The notes under the pieces were generated by a model. It did not search any database. It saw only the letters and a list, made by a program, of their open reading frames with translations, and was not told where the DNA came from. The position numbers and the translations under genes were made by a program. This document shows, piece after piece, positions 46,001-56,800 of a stretch of DNA of 64,000 bases. Source of the stretch: Owenia fusiformis (Eukaryota > Annelida > Polychaeta > Sabellida > Oweniidae); NCBI GenBank assembly GCA_903813345.2, contig CAIIXF020000010.1, forward strand, positions 2,969,169 to 3,033,168, written 5' to 3'. Position 1 is the first letter of the stretch. The number at the start of each line of letters is the position of its first letter.

Positions 46001-46631
46001 ATGATGGAACGTTTTCTATTTTTGTTTTACTTGGTGAGTCGTTGTCCCTCCATTTGTCTGACCTTCTGTCAATAATTTATAGACTTTTTAATAGTCTTTA
46101 GATTATTGACAGTTTTTAAGTCTGTAACATGTATAAGATTTCCAAATCAGGTGGTATAATATGTTGCAATTGATTTGAGTGTGAACTTCAGCTTGTCAGG
46201 TTTATATGCCACCTCCAAAGTTAGTGACATATTGTTAATAGTCTCCAATTTTTGTGAACATTTTCCAATAACCCCATGATTTCATGATGAGCTAATTCTG
46301 ATCATATTGAGTTATGAGGATTAGATGGGTTTACTTATCCATGCGTTTATTGCAGTTCAACCTACCTATTTTTGAGAAATGACTGCAACAAAAAAGTTGA
46401 AAATCAAAAAGTTTTCAAAAAATATCAAAAATATCAAATATCAATAAGGAAAACTAGTTTTGGGTTTTTGCATGCATTTTTTCACATCTTTCAGTAATAA
46501 TTTTATTTGCCGAAAACAAGAATGAATCCTGAGTGATTGAGTATTTACTGTTGTTTTAAAAAACAAATGACCACAGAGTAATTTTATTTTTCAGAAGTCC
46601 AAATTCTTCCTTCACCAGTTACAGAGGATAG
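25009..46631 (+). CDS. nup214: Nucleoporin Nup214, 28 coding exons, about 2005 aa
   Basis: Cytoplasmic-face nuclear pore protein that docks mRNA-export factors (DDX19) and, with Nup88, export complexes. Exons: 25009-25044, 25502-25628, 26075-26286, 26603-26798, 27177-27311, 28004-28107, 28461-28558, 28746-28815, 29300-29426, 29743-29898, 30141-30812, 31065-31153, 31585-31734, 32013-32278, 32566-32772, 32965-33122, 33472-33620, 33840-33996, 34252-34377, 34573-35661, 36249-36458, 36559-37275, 37556-37681, 37913-38056, 38306-38492, 39329-39522, 45798-45876, 46595-46631. All phases agree and total 6018 nt. Residues 1-420 match the beta-propeller (PEREVK, LLAVSNKYGL, CWSPKGKQ, PMGLALDYT, LILSTDGVL), 645-881 the coiled coil, the rest FG repeats. 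Human is 2090 aa. Intron 1 is GC-AG (AAG|GCAAGT). The last intron is 6.3 kb and repeat-filled. Exon ends were chosen by consensus and phase; alternative FG-exon use is possible. Confidence 0.95.
27415..27737. mobile_element. Intronic GTCACCACC-ended MITE, long copy
   Basis: In Nup214 intron 5. It opens GTCACCACCAAAAAGTGACG and ends GGTGGTAAC. The interior carries tracts of GTTCAAATCTGACT and AGGTCA half-sites, including a direct repeat spaced by four bases at 27606-27621. Short copies of the same family occur in other introns. Confidence 0.6.
29980..30095. mobile_element. Intronic GTCACCACC-ended MITE, short copy
   Basis: In Nup214 intron 10, 116 bp from GTCACCACCAGAAGTAGTGA to GGTGGTGAT, with a central AGTCTCCAACT phrase and GTGTCTGTAGCAAATG near the end. 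Confidence 0.65.
32399..32492. mobile_element. Intronic GTCACCACC-family MITE, short copy
   Basis: In Nup214 intron 14. Starts TGTCATGGTGACATATTG and ends GGTGGTGAC, with GTGTCTGTAACAAATGG internally. A diverged copy. Confidence 0.55.
36595..37260 (+). repeat. Coding 39-bp minisatellite in Nup214 exon 22
   Basis: About 16 units of 39 bp (for example GCAGGAGGGAGTATTTTTGG with ACAGCTGCAACAACATCT) encode a 13-residue FG unit of the form GG-S-x-F-G-T-A-A-T-T-S-A. Long open frames on other frames and strands across this exon are by-products of the repeat. Confidence 0.9.
37362..37436. mobile_element. Intronic GTCACCACC-family MITE, minimal copy
   Basis: In Nup214 intron 22, 75 bp: GTCACGGCAAGTGATGACAT through AGTCTCCAACTT to GGTGGTGAC. 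Confidence 0.55.
39523..40212 (+). mobile_element. Decayed LINE reverse-transcriptase fragment in the Nup214 last-but-one intron
   Basis: Between 39670 and 40030 the plus strand reads as GVKQGFILSPTLF, then an L-L-Y-R-D-G-S-V-I-T-D box in place of the usual YADD region, then a K-x-K-L-I-V segment. These correspond to reverse-transcriptase blocks, but stops interrupt them. The flanks to 40212 are AT-rich with no other feature. Confidence 0.65.
40213..40607. repeat. 28-bp tandem repeat, about 14 copies
   Basis: Unit ACTTATCCATTTGTACATAT plus CAGTGTAC. Copies are nearly identical. Because 28 is not a multiple of three, several frames stay open for long distances; they are not genes. Confidence 0.95.
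40608..42420. repeat. Composite intronic repeat with AGGTCA-rich blocks
   Basis: Starts with a GGCGGGCGGGCGTGCGGGCG patch near 40819. Three diverged units follow (about 40850-41610, 41610-42230, 42230-42320), each beginning with CAAATCTTGTCATCAAA and containing GGCCATTTTGAATTTTTCAA, runs of AAGGTCAAAAAG, and TTAATTACAAAACACCTACT. No protein-coding potential is seen. Likely a tandemly duplicated nonautonomous element. Confidence 0.7.
42421..43486. other. Intronic sequence, no gene seen
   Basis: AT-rich intron of Nup214. The last 110 bp before 43487 resemble the sequence before the terminal exon at 61724 (shared GTAATGAAATCAAATGATTTG-type stretch), showing a common duplication origin. Confidence 0.5.
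43487..43629 (+). CDS. Candidate alternative terminal exon with one C2H2 zinc finger
   Basis: Preceded by an acceptor (ACATTTTCAG) and ending in TAA. Read in phase 1, exactly as required after Nup214 exon 26 (39522), it gives 47 residues with the finger C-D-I-C...H-K-G-K-M-H (C-x2-C-x12-H-x4-H). Joining would give a Nup214 isoform of about 2014 aa that ends in a zinc finger in place of the last FG segment. It is paralogous to the terminal exon of the downstream RING gene, including intron flank and the peptide MNIRKETT. It could equally be an inert duplicate. No stop or frameshift interrupts it. Confidence 0.5.
43630..44570. other. Intronic sequence, no gene seen
   Basis: AT-rich sequence of Nup214's last intron downstream of the zinc-finger exon. 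No recognised repeat or exon. Confidence 0.4.
44571..44959. repeat. 57-bp tandem repeat, about 7 copies
   Basis: Units such as GTTGGTGGTGAAAATAAACT followed by TATAACATCAGTACATTAAA. Copies are nearly identical; each contains AATAAA, giving a cluster of potential poly(A) signals just downstream of the alternative zinc-finger exon. Confidence 0.93.
44960..45797. other. Intronic sequence before Nup214 exon 27
   Basis: AT-rich, no recognised feature besides the acceptor TTTTCCAG at its end. Confidence 0.4.
46205..46260. repeat. Fragment of the GTCACCACC-family MITE
   Basis: In Nup214's final intron: ATGCCACCTCCAAAGTTAGT, GACATATTGTTAATAG and TCTCCAATTTT match the head of the family; the far end is missing. 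Confidence 0.45.
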
Positions 46632-47104
46632 AATCCAGCTCTTCAATGGTCATTTGACATGACTCCTTCCTTGGATGGTTTCCATAAATCACTTGTGGAC
46701 ACTTATGGGATGACTCATATTCTATGGTGGTTACTTGAAAGATGACACATATATCTGGTGGATACTTATTGTATGACACACATCATAAATGAACACTTAT
46801 TGGATGATCTCATTCTTTTGTGGTTATTAAAAAGATGACACACATATCTGGTAGACACGTTTTGTATGAGACACTCATCTTGTTGACACTTATTAGATGA
46901 CACTCATCCATTGTGGACACTTGTTGGATATTGGATGACACATATCCCTAATTGACACTTAGATTAGATGACACATATTTTTGGTGGACACTTGTTTTAT
47001 AACACTCATTACTGATTGTACTTTTTGGATGTGCTTTCATCATATTTTCGAAAATTCTTCAAGATGAAATAATGGCTCTTGTGGGTTAAAAATTTTGATT
47101 GTCA
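46632..47104. repeat. Nup214 3' untranslated region with degenerate tandem repeat
   Basis: From about 46670 to 47010, imperfect units of about 30-40 bp recur, with the cores TGGACACTTATTGGATGA and GACACACATATCTGGT. The array follows the stop by only 40 bp and precedes the poly(A) signal, so it would be in the mRNA. Confidence 0.6.
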
Positions 47105-47110
47105 AATAAA
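47105..47110 (+). terminator. Candidate Nup214 poly(A) signal
   Basis: AATAAA 474 bases after the stop, followed by the GT-rich GTGTGTCCC. Confidence 0.5.
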
Positions 47111-47880
47111 GTGTGTCCCAAATATACAGTAGAATGTTGTGCTTTAAAAATTAGAAAATATATGTATTTTACTTTTCTTGATTTTTATCATGGACATAGC
47201 TTAGAACAAAATGACATTTTAGCACAATGTCAATGGATATTATTTATGTATACTGGAAAGACCCTAGTAGATATAAAAAATCAGTGCATACTATCTAAAC
47301 TATGGAATTTGGTAATTTGGACCAATAACCCCCCCCCCCTCCTACATTTGGCGAAAAAGTGAATCTTCAAAAAAACTGATTAATGTACCACGAGGATGAA
47401 TTCCACATCTTGTTATACCACTACCAGTGAAAGCGGGACCCAATTATAGTAGATAAAATTTAATGAACAATACAATTGAGATGTGATCATTCTGATGCTT
47501 ATCACATATTCTCATGGCTGAGAAGAAATAAGGTGTAATGGTTTGCCATGATGAATCCACAGTGCTTATTGTCCAGAACACCAAATATCAACTAATAAGT
47601 TATTTTGGATATTATAGATGTCACCATCATTGAGACTTCTGGGAGTTCACCTCTTGTAAACTCTTTCAGAGGTTTTTTAATAGTAGTAAAAAAAGAGTTA
47701 AACCAATAGAAAGTCAATTTCTTCGAAGTGGGCACATAAGCTGTGTGCAACAAGGAAAAGTATGTAGTGAGAGTATCTACAGAGACAAACAAGCAAAAAG
47801 TGACAACTGCCTAAGTTTAAAGTGGTGTTAAAGTACAACAACAACCATTCATTTATTGAAAACTCCAAGTACAGTCGAAG
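47111..47880. other. Intergenic region between Nup214 and the RING gene
   Basis: About 0.8 kb, probably holding the promoter of the downstream gene. A C-homopolymer lies at about 47330-47340. No TATA box stands out near the start codon at 47881. Confidence 0.4.
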
Positions 47881-50800
47881 ATGGCTAGTGATGATTTACC
47901 AGTTAACATTCCTGTGAGTACATGCATATCATTACAGCTCTTGATCTATTGGGCATGGGAGATGAACTTGTTTTGATGATACATGTAAATTAATGTTGCA
48001 TTTGTTTACATTTTTTGGTCTTTTTGAAACTGAAACTATATTTTGTTACTGACAAGGCTTGTTTGCCATCCCCAAACAGATTATTTTTTTTTGTATTTTG
48101 ATATCACCATCACACATGTATTTATTGTCAAACTAGACCTACAGTATAATCTACTCAGTGTACATATGGATAAATATGAAATAATCTTCATTGGACATAA
48201 TTGTGCAGAGAAATCGTATTTCTTCTGAGTGGCTCCATGAAAAAATAAACAAGCATATGAGTTTAATGCTTCTATTATAGCTTAAAAATATATGTTCACT
48301 AAGTTCACAATGACTTTACTTCAATGCACTATTACAAGATAGTAAAGAAATATGAATATATAGCCTTTGAAATACTTGTACATTTAGTTTGAATAGTATA
48401 AATCGAAAATATGAGCTTCAAATACAATGTTTCTAATGTTGTTTCATGGTAAATGACTTCGAGCTGTTCCGGTTATGATAACATGAGGTGATTGAGAAAA
48501 GCCTTAAGTTTGGAAAGTTCCACAGGGAAGTTTCAAGGAAGGAGGCAAGGCAAATGATTAATTCTATTCCCAAAAGTGTCAAACAGGGGAACCAATGAAT
48601 TAGAGAACCACTTGAGCCTCCTTGAAAAGGGGGTAAATGTTTGTTCCAATAAAAGAACAAACATGGGAACCAATAGGAAGCCCAGTAGAAAATGGTATGA
48701 AATATACCCGAAAAGACAGAACAAGATTAGGAGCCAAGATTTCATTGTTATTTATGAATATTGTCACATATTCAAGAACTAAATAATGAATGGAAAAGAG
48801 TAGCTTTGATGTATACCAAATCCATGGAAAATAGATAACCTTAAAAACCTAAATCTTGTTAATTGACAAAAATATTAAAGGCAACATTCCGTTATTATCA
48901 GTTCAGTTCTATGAATTGGCATATTTCCAATTCAAACATCTATACCTTATTTAGCATGTAGATCAATGAATCATTCTTTATTTTCAACAATGTGAATTTA
49001 AATATGATCAACAACAATATGTTGAAAATGTGTTTCTGTTTTATTTATTTTTGTGACTCATTTCGTGGAAGTTGCTAATAAGGCCAAGCTGCTGTGAATA
49101 AAGTGTAAGTGTCCATTGCACAGTGGTAGAGCATTAGACTTTGTTCCCGCACAGGGCATTGGATTTAGCACACTCTCTTTCTTGTCTGTATTTGACTTGT
49201 TACATTACAGCTCCTCTGAGGGGCCAGCTTGTGCAATATATTCATTTGCTGTTATAAAGCCTTTACAATGCCCATCTATTTTGTGTCCCATTAAGTGTAC
49301 CTTTACTTGAATGTTGACATAATATATATAAATGAGGTTTATATTGGCAGGTGACAAGTTTATCAGAATACTTCAACTGTCCATTATGTGAGTGTCAGAT
49401 GAGGAATACGTTGAGTACAACATGTGTGCACCGCTTCTGTGCCAAATGTATTAAGGAGTATGTTAACAGACTGCATAGGTGTCCCTGTTGTAACCAGGCC
49501 TTAGCAGAGAAAGAATTACACAAAGATCCTCTGTTTGATGAATTGATGGGTACGTGTATATAACAAACTACCTACAACACACTTCAGTATACTCTCATTT
49601 TGTAACAAATACTTTTATATTATAATCACATGCATAGCTCGGCATGAAGCAGGTGAACCTACTACTTCACAATTTGACAGAAAAATTTTTGTTCAGATTT
49701 TTTCAATAGAGGTGATTGCTTAAATTAATTAATTATAAGGATCACAATTTTAATGTTAAATCACAATCCACATGTCAAGATCACATTATTCAAATGATGT
49801 TTAACGTTAATCCAAATTGAAATATTTGATAGATCAAGTAATTGCATGATCCTTGCCATTAATATGTGTCCATTTATTCCGGCCCTACCAATTTCTACCC
49901 TATGCTGCCATCTATTTATTCAGCCTATATAGCAAATAGTATTGAAACTAAGGGATTCCTCATATAACTTTGATATTGATATTTTTTATTTGCTTTACCT
50001 ATTTTTTATTACATTATTGTATTCATTTTAAAAGTTTTTATCTTTAGAGACATTTAATAGTCAAAAACTGAAGGCTGAGAAGGAATACTTTGATAACCTA
50101 ATAGACAAAGGTGAGTTGATATGAATTGAATAATATGTTCATGTACATGTTGATGTCAAAACAATGTGAAACTGTTTTAAATCACTTTTCACTTTACAAT
50201 TTATTTCAAATGGTCTCCTATTAGCAAAGACAGCAATGGGACAAACTACATGGGTTTAGCTTATTTGAAATGGCATTTTTACAATTTTCTAGATTATATT
50301 TGATTGTGAAAAATAACAAAGAATAACATTGTTAATTTGTTATTGACAGAGATTTTAATTAAAGCAATGGACATAATCAGTGTTATATCAATATGTTGAT
50401 TTTTGCATTATTTCAGCTAATCCTGGTCCCATTAAAGATAATGCTGTGCCATCTGCATCACAGGGGGCAATTTCCCAGAATGCATCTGATATATTCTCTC
50501 CTGTAGAGCTAGTCCTCCAAAGTAAGTTCTTCCCCAGAATGCAGCTGGTATGTTCTCGCCTCCAGAGCTAAAAAGATCAGCTCATATTGAACAATTTGTT
50601 AAGTTGGAAAGTTATTAGAGGAGACATTTTCATATGGAAACTCCCAAAGTGCACACAATGGACAAAACACAGCAGTATAAAGGGCATATATTTTTCAGTC
50701 AATCTCTCAATTCTAGCAATCTCACTTAAGTTCAAGCTAATTATGTTCCTTTTTCTTTTCAGAGCACTTGAAAAAAAGTTTGATAGATCTTGAGAGATGC

Positions 50801-53800
50801 TGTCAGGTGAGGGTTTTAGATATTTATTAGTTAAATTAAAATACAAATATGCTTGGCTGTTAAATAAAAATCATAATTCCAAAGGAAAATTGCCTAGTTA
50901 AAACCATGTAAGGATTTGGAGCCAAACATGTTAGTTAGATCAAGTGCATACTTTACATTTAGATTTTAACCTAAATATTACACACATATACCTGCATTGG
51001 GACGGGTCGAATGTATTATGTTATCTTACCATCTTGATGCATTCTTGTCTCTGAAGCAAGACTGTGACAGGAGGCAACATCAGATTGATATTGAGATGAG
51101 AAAACTCAGAAAGGATATTATGTATACAACATATCATATAGTCTTACTGTCTTGATGCATTCTAGTCCCTGAAGCAAGATTGCGACAGGAGGCAACATCA
51201 GATTGATATTGAGATGAGAAAACTCAGAAAGGATATTATGTATACAACATATCATATAGTCTTACTGTCTTGATGCATTCTAGTCCCTGAAGCAAGATTG
51301 CGACAGAAGGGAGCATCAGGTTGACATTGAAATGAGAAAACTCAAAAAGGATATCTGGATGCACTCTGGAGGATTAACAGATAGAGGTACATTTATAGAA
51401 TAGTACATGTACTTACTGTATACATTCCTTCATTACTAGAGCTTTGTAAAATGATTCGTAAATATTAATTGTTGTAACCATGGATATCATAACATCATCG
51501 TGAGAGATCATCAATACACTTAGATATTCTTAACTGCATGAATTGTAGTTTTGTTGCCCATATGTTGTCCTGTGTTCAAATGTGATTTTGTTTTCCATAC
51601 GTTAAATGATACCCAATTTTTGTGCACTATACACTATGCACTAATGTGGTTTAATGCCTTTGCCTTATGTACAGGCTTTTTACATACATGATTTTGTACA
51701 TACTGCACATGTACATGATCCCATATATTGTGCTTTGTACAGACATGGTTTTGTTGACCATATATATTGTGCACTGTACAAAATGGTTTTGTTGACCATA
51801 TATATTGCGCATTGTACAAATTGGTTTTGTTGACCATACGAGTATATTGTGCAATGTACAAAATGGTTTTGTTGCCCATATATATTGCGCATTGTTCAAA
51901 ATGGTTTTGTTGCCCATCTATATTGCGCATTGTACAAAATGGTTTTCTTGCCCATATATATTGCGCATTGTACACAATGGTTTTGTTGCCCATATTTTGT
52001 TCATTGTACATTTGATTTATTGTTTGTCCCAGAACTTGATGAGCAGCTTGGTGATGTACAACAAACATGTGAAAGACAGAAAATTGAAGTGCAGCTTGAG
52101 ATGTCTAAATGTGTGCAACTTATTGCTGATGCGTATGACAAGTTAGTATGAATAAATCTAAAATCTGTCTTAAAGGGGCAATAAGGACTAGAGACAAGTT
52201 GAAAGTTGCTTTCTAAAACCTTATCTCATTTGTACAATATATTTACCCCCAACATTCCATGTGATGCATTATATCCAAAAAGTCCAACAGTTCTGATTTT
52301 CTTTTCCAGATAACAGTATTAGAATTGTAACTGTCGAAATTATATTTACTAAGATCTAATACACTACACATGTTTATAAGCTAATTACTCGACCAACATT
52401 TACAATTTCCAAATTATGTCATCTGAGTTTCTCATTCTAATAAAGTTGAAACTTTTTTATATATCAACCAAATTCTATCCATACTACATGCGTTCTACTG
52501 TCTTCCTAATTTGTATTGTTCATGTTGTTATTTAGGTATTTGAGTGAACACGTTCCTGACCTGGCAGTGCTACCCGTTAAAGTCTCTCTAAGTCTTCTCT
52601 CCAAGGGGATTACACTGCCTGATGTACAGCTGCAGCCATTTCACAGGTGAATAGCACTCTCTGTTACCCCAACAAACAGGGATATAGTCAGCAGGGATAT
52701 TGTGATGCCCTCTTTCTGTCAGTCAAAGAAAATTGAGACAAGTGTATACTTGTAAAAAGATTAATAAAACCGTTCTGGGCTTTGCTGAAAAAATATTTTT
52801 CAATTTCGCCAAATTCACCAAATTAAAGCAGGCGCCAAATTAACCCAATCTACAGTAATTCCGGGCAGTGAGTATGAAATTAATTCCTTACTTTGATGAA
52901 CCTGAAGATGCACTTGATTTGAGTAGTTGAGTAGTAGTTTGAGCTTGGGCAAGATGTCCATTCTTAAAGGGTAACGCATATCGTTTAGCAAATCGAACAT
53001 TCGTTTTTAGTGTTGCTCACCATTTAGTATAAAAGGCCTGATCCCGGAATAATACTCAAGGGTGTGCACTTTGAGTTCAGTATGCAAACACTTCTGCCTG
53101 TTTATGAAGCAATAGTGTAGTATAGATCACCCTTAAGTATTATTCGTGATTACGCCTTTTATACTAAACAGTGAGCAACACCAAAAATGAGCGTTCGATT
53201 TGCTAAATGATATGCGTTACCCTTTAATGACACTAATTTAAGATATCACTCTAAAGTCACATTTTTGGTGTTTCAGTATGTCTCTGTCTTATGTATTTGA
53301 TGAACAATGAATATTATGTATGTTGAGTTCTTTAATTCTAGTGTGGAAGACATCATGGAAATATTCAAATCAAAGATGATTGATAGAGGAGACAAGATTG
53401 TACACTTACCAGATGATGCAAGGCTCATCAGTTTTGGGTAGGTTCTCATAAAATACAAGATATCCTCTGTTATTTTTTAAATCAAGGCTCTACAAAATAG
53501 TTAATATAAATAGTGTTATTATGATAACCTACCTTCCCTAAATACAGGTTACCTTATCTGGAAATCAGTTTAAGATAAAGCTATATTTTAGCATTGTATC
53601 TGTAGTTACATAATCTATATGTTCTGGAAAATGAGAGGGATATGTGAAAAAAAATCACAAAATGAGAGCATTTTTATCAGAATATATGGATCGCCCCTTG
53701 TATAATGTTTATTTTGCTACATTCAAAATACAATTGATTTTCAGTCCATTTATGGACAAGGGCGTCTTTGAGATGGAGAAAGCAGCTAGAGAAGTTGTAA

Positions 53801-56800
53801 ACCATGGTGAACATAACCAAGATATACTTATCCTCCCACCCGACTCAATGCCTCTGCTTCAGTATGGCCTGGTAGGTTTACTACTGTTAGAAAGGACCAT
53901 TATTAAGACCCATGTCTGATTGAATATAATGTAAGAAGGACTATTCACACATAGCTAGTGTGAATAATGTCTTTAATGACCTTCTCAAGGTCAAAAAGTT
54001 TTAATGTCTTTAATGACCTTCTCAAGGTCAAAAAGTTTTTTTTCAAATTGGTTAAAATTGACTAATTTCTATTTTTCAAATCATCTACAGAGTTTTCGGA
54101 AATTTAAATCTTACTTAAGATTGAACTAATAAAACCTGAGCAACTAGGTGGTGACGATTCTGATACTCATAGCATCTTTCTGTTTCACCTGTAACATGCT
54201 CTGATATTATGAGGCATATTCTGATGATGATATTATCATGATGAGTGGTGACATTTTTTCATGTTAATGCCTTGTTACTCCTTGTATTATTTCACACCTT
54301 ATAATGGCCCTGATTATATAATATATTCCAGAAACCTGGTAGCGTTATAGCTCTCTATGGCAAAGTGCAGTGTGAGAGTGACCTTCAAGAACAAGGCTTC
54401 GCTACAACATTCCAAAAAGATGCAGGTCAAAAGGTAGATTCCTTTTCTTGCAGTGATTATGAAATAAACAGTAAGTATAAAATATTTAAATTCCCTTTTA
54501 TTTTAATAATGGAGGGGAGTAGTATGTCCTTGAACTCAATCACCACCTGTAACAGTCACATGTATTTTTTTTTGCTTATTTGTCATCACTTGTTATAAAC
54601 AGTGGTACACAGAATTTTAAATCCAGTGCGTCTACATATAAAATAAGCATAAAATACAAAAGCGTACGTTTGGTTCTGAAAAATAGTAACAATTACTATT
54701 AGATTCTTTAAGTTATTCATATAAATATCAATGATATTAAATAATAAATAAGGTTGATTAATTGACTAATTAATGTCAAAGAGTGAGTGGTAACACTACG
54801 GCATAAAAAATTGTTCAAACACGAAATCACAAAATTAATAAAACCAAAAATGATTTTTAAAATATTTTTGGTTCAAAGGGCTTTGCTACTTTATGAAATG
54901 TCATTGTTTGCTATCTTAAATCTGTGATTTCAGTAAAATTGACATGATACTTGAATATTGAATCATAATGTTCAGAATACCTTTTATGGACAATTATGGC
55001 AAAACATGGGACAAAGAATATGAGACTCAGGTTTGGTCTCCATTTTTCTTTTGATGGTGGTTGGTGATCGGCAGTTGGCAATCGGTGATCAGTAGTTGGC
55101 AATTGGCGGTTGGCATTTGACATCTGTAACAAATTCCAATAACTTAACAAGTACTTAACATATACTGACTTCAATTTTTTTCGAAATCATCTACAAGTTT
55201 TCAGAAGTTCAAATCTGACTCTAGATTTGAGATTTGAGAAGGTCAAAAAAGGTCAAAAAGGTCTTTTTTCAACTTATGCTTCAAATTGACCAACTGTTTT
55301 TTTTTCAAAATCATCAACAAGTACATGTACTCAAAAGTTCAAATCTGACTATAGATTTGACATTCTCAAGGTCAAAAAATTCTTTTTTCATCTTGCTTTA
55401 AATTGATCAGTTTTTGTTTTCAAAATCATCTTCAAGTTCTCAGAAGTTCAAATCTGACTTGAGATATGATATTTCACCTTCAATGTTAAAGGTCTTTTTT
55501 CAACTTGCTTCAAATTAACTTATTAATCTTGAATGTTTCAGGTCCAGTTACAAATCCTTCAGTGGTTGGACAACAAGAACAAGAACTAGACCCTGACAAT
55601 GACCTACAACACCTGCCAATACAGCAGCCTTGGTTACCCAGGGACCAGGAGGCCCACCAAGCAGAGCAGAACTCCTACATGCAGGGAGATTTTGAGGAAT
55701 ATAGCAATCAACAAGATCTGCCCACCACTGCTAACAAAGGCAATGGTAATTGTTGTTCATACTTATTTATTAAGTCACATGGGTGAGCTATTGTAATGGC
55801 CCACTTGTTTGTCAAGAAAGGCAATGGTAATTGTTGTTCATACTAATTGATTAAGTCACATGGGTGAGCTATTGTAATGGCCCACTTGTCTGTCAAAAAA
55901 GGTAATGGTAATTGTTGTTCATACTAATTTATTAAGTCACATGGCTGAGCTATTGTAATGGCCCACAGTTGGCAATCGGTGATCGGTAGTTGGCAATTGG
56001 CGGTTGGCAATTGGCATCTGTAACAAATTCTTACAAATTCCAATAACTTAACAAATACTTAACGTATACTGACTTCAATTTTTTTCGAAATCATCTACAA
56101 GTTTTCAGAATTTCAAATCTGACTCTGGATTTGAGATTTGAGAAGGTCAAAAAAGGTCAAAAAGGTCTTTTTTCAACTAATGCTTCAAATTGACCAACTG
56201 TTTTTTTTTTCAAAATCATCAACAAGTACATGTACTCAAAAGTTCAAATCTGACTATAGATTTGACATTCTCAAGGTCAAAAAATTCTTTTTTCATCTTG
56301 CTTCAAATTGATCAGTTTTTGTTTTCAAAATCATCTTCAAGTTCTCAGAAGTTCAAATCTGACTTGAGATATGAGATTTCACCTTCAATGTTAAAAGTCT
56401 TTTTTCAACTTGCTTCAAATTAACTTATTAATCATGAATGTTTCAGGTCCAGTTACAAATCCTTCAGTGGTTGGACAACAAGAACAAGACCCTGACAATG
56501 ACCTACAACACCTGCCAATACAGCAGCCTTGGTTACCCAGGGACCAGGAGGCCCACCAAGCAGAGCAGAACTCCTACATGCAGGGAGATATTGAGGAATA
56601 TAGCAATCAACAAGATCTGCCCACCACTGCTAACAAAGGCAATGGTAATTGTTGTTCATACTAATTTATTAAGTCACATGGGTGAGTTATTGTAATGGCC
56701 CACTTGTTTGTCAAAAAAGGCAATGGTAATTGTTGTTCATACTAATTTATTAAGTCACATGGGTGAGCTATTGTAATGGCCCACTTGTCTGTCAAAAAGG

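Noticed and set aside
49118-49190. tRNA-like A-box phrase (GTGGTAGAGCATTAGACT), suggesting a tRNA-derived SINE
   Set aside because: No B box or cloverleaf could be recognised downstream and no repeat copy was seen, so the evidence is too thin.
51634-52151. Overlapping open frames on both strands in the 38-bp repeat
   Set aside because: Repeat artefacts; only the exon at 52033-52141 continues the RING gene in phase.
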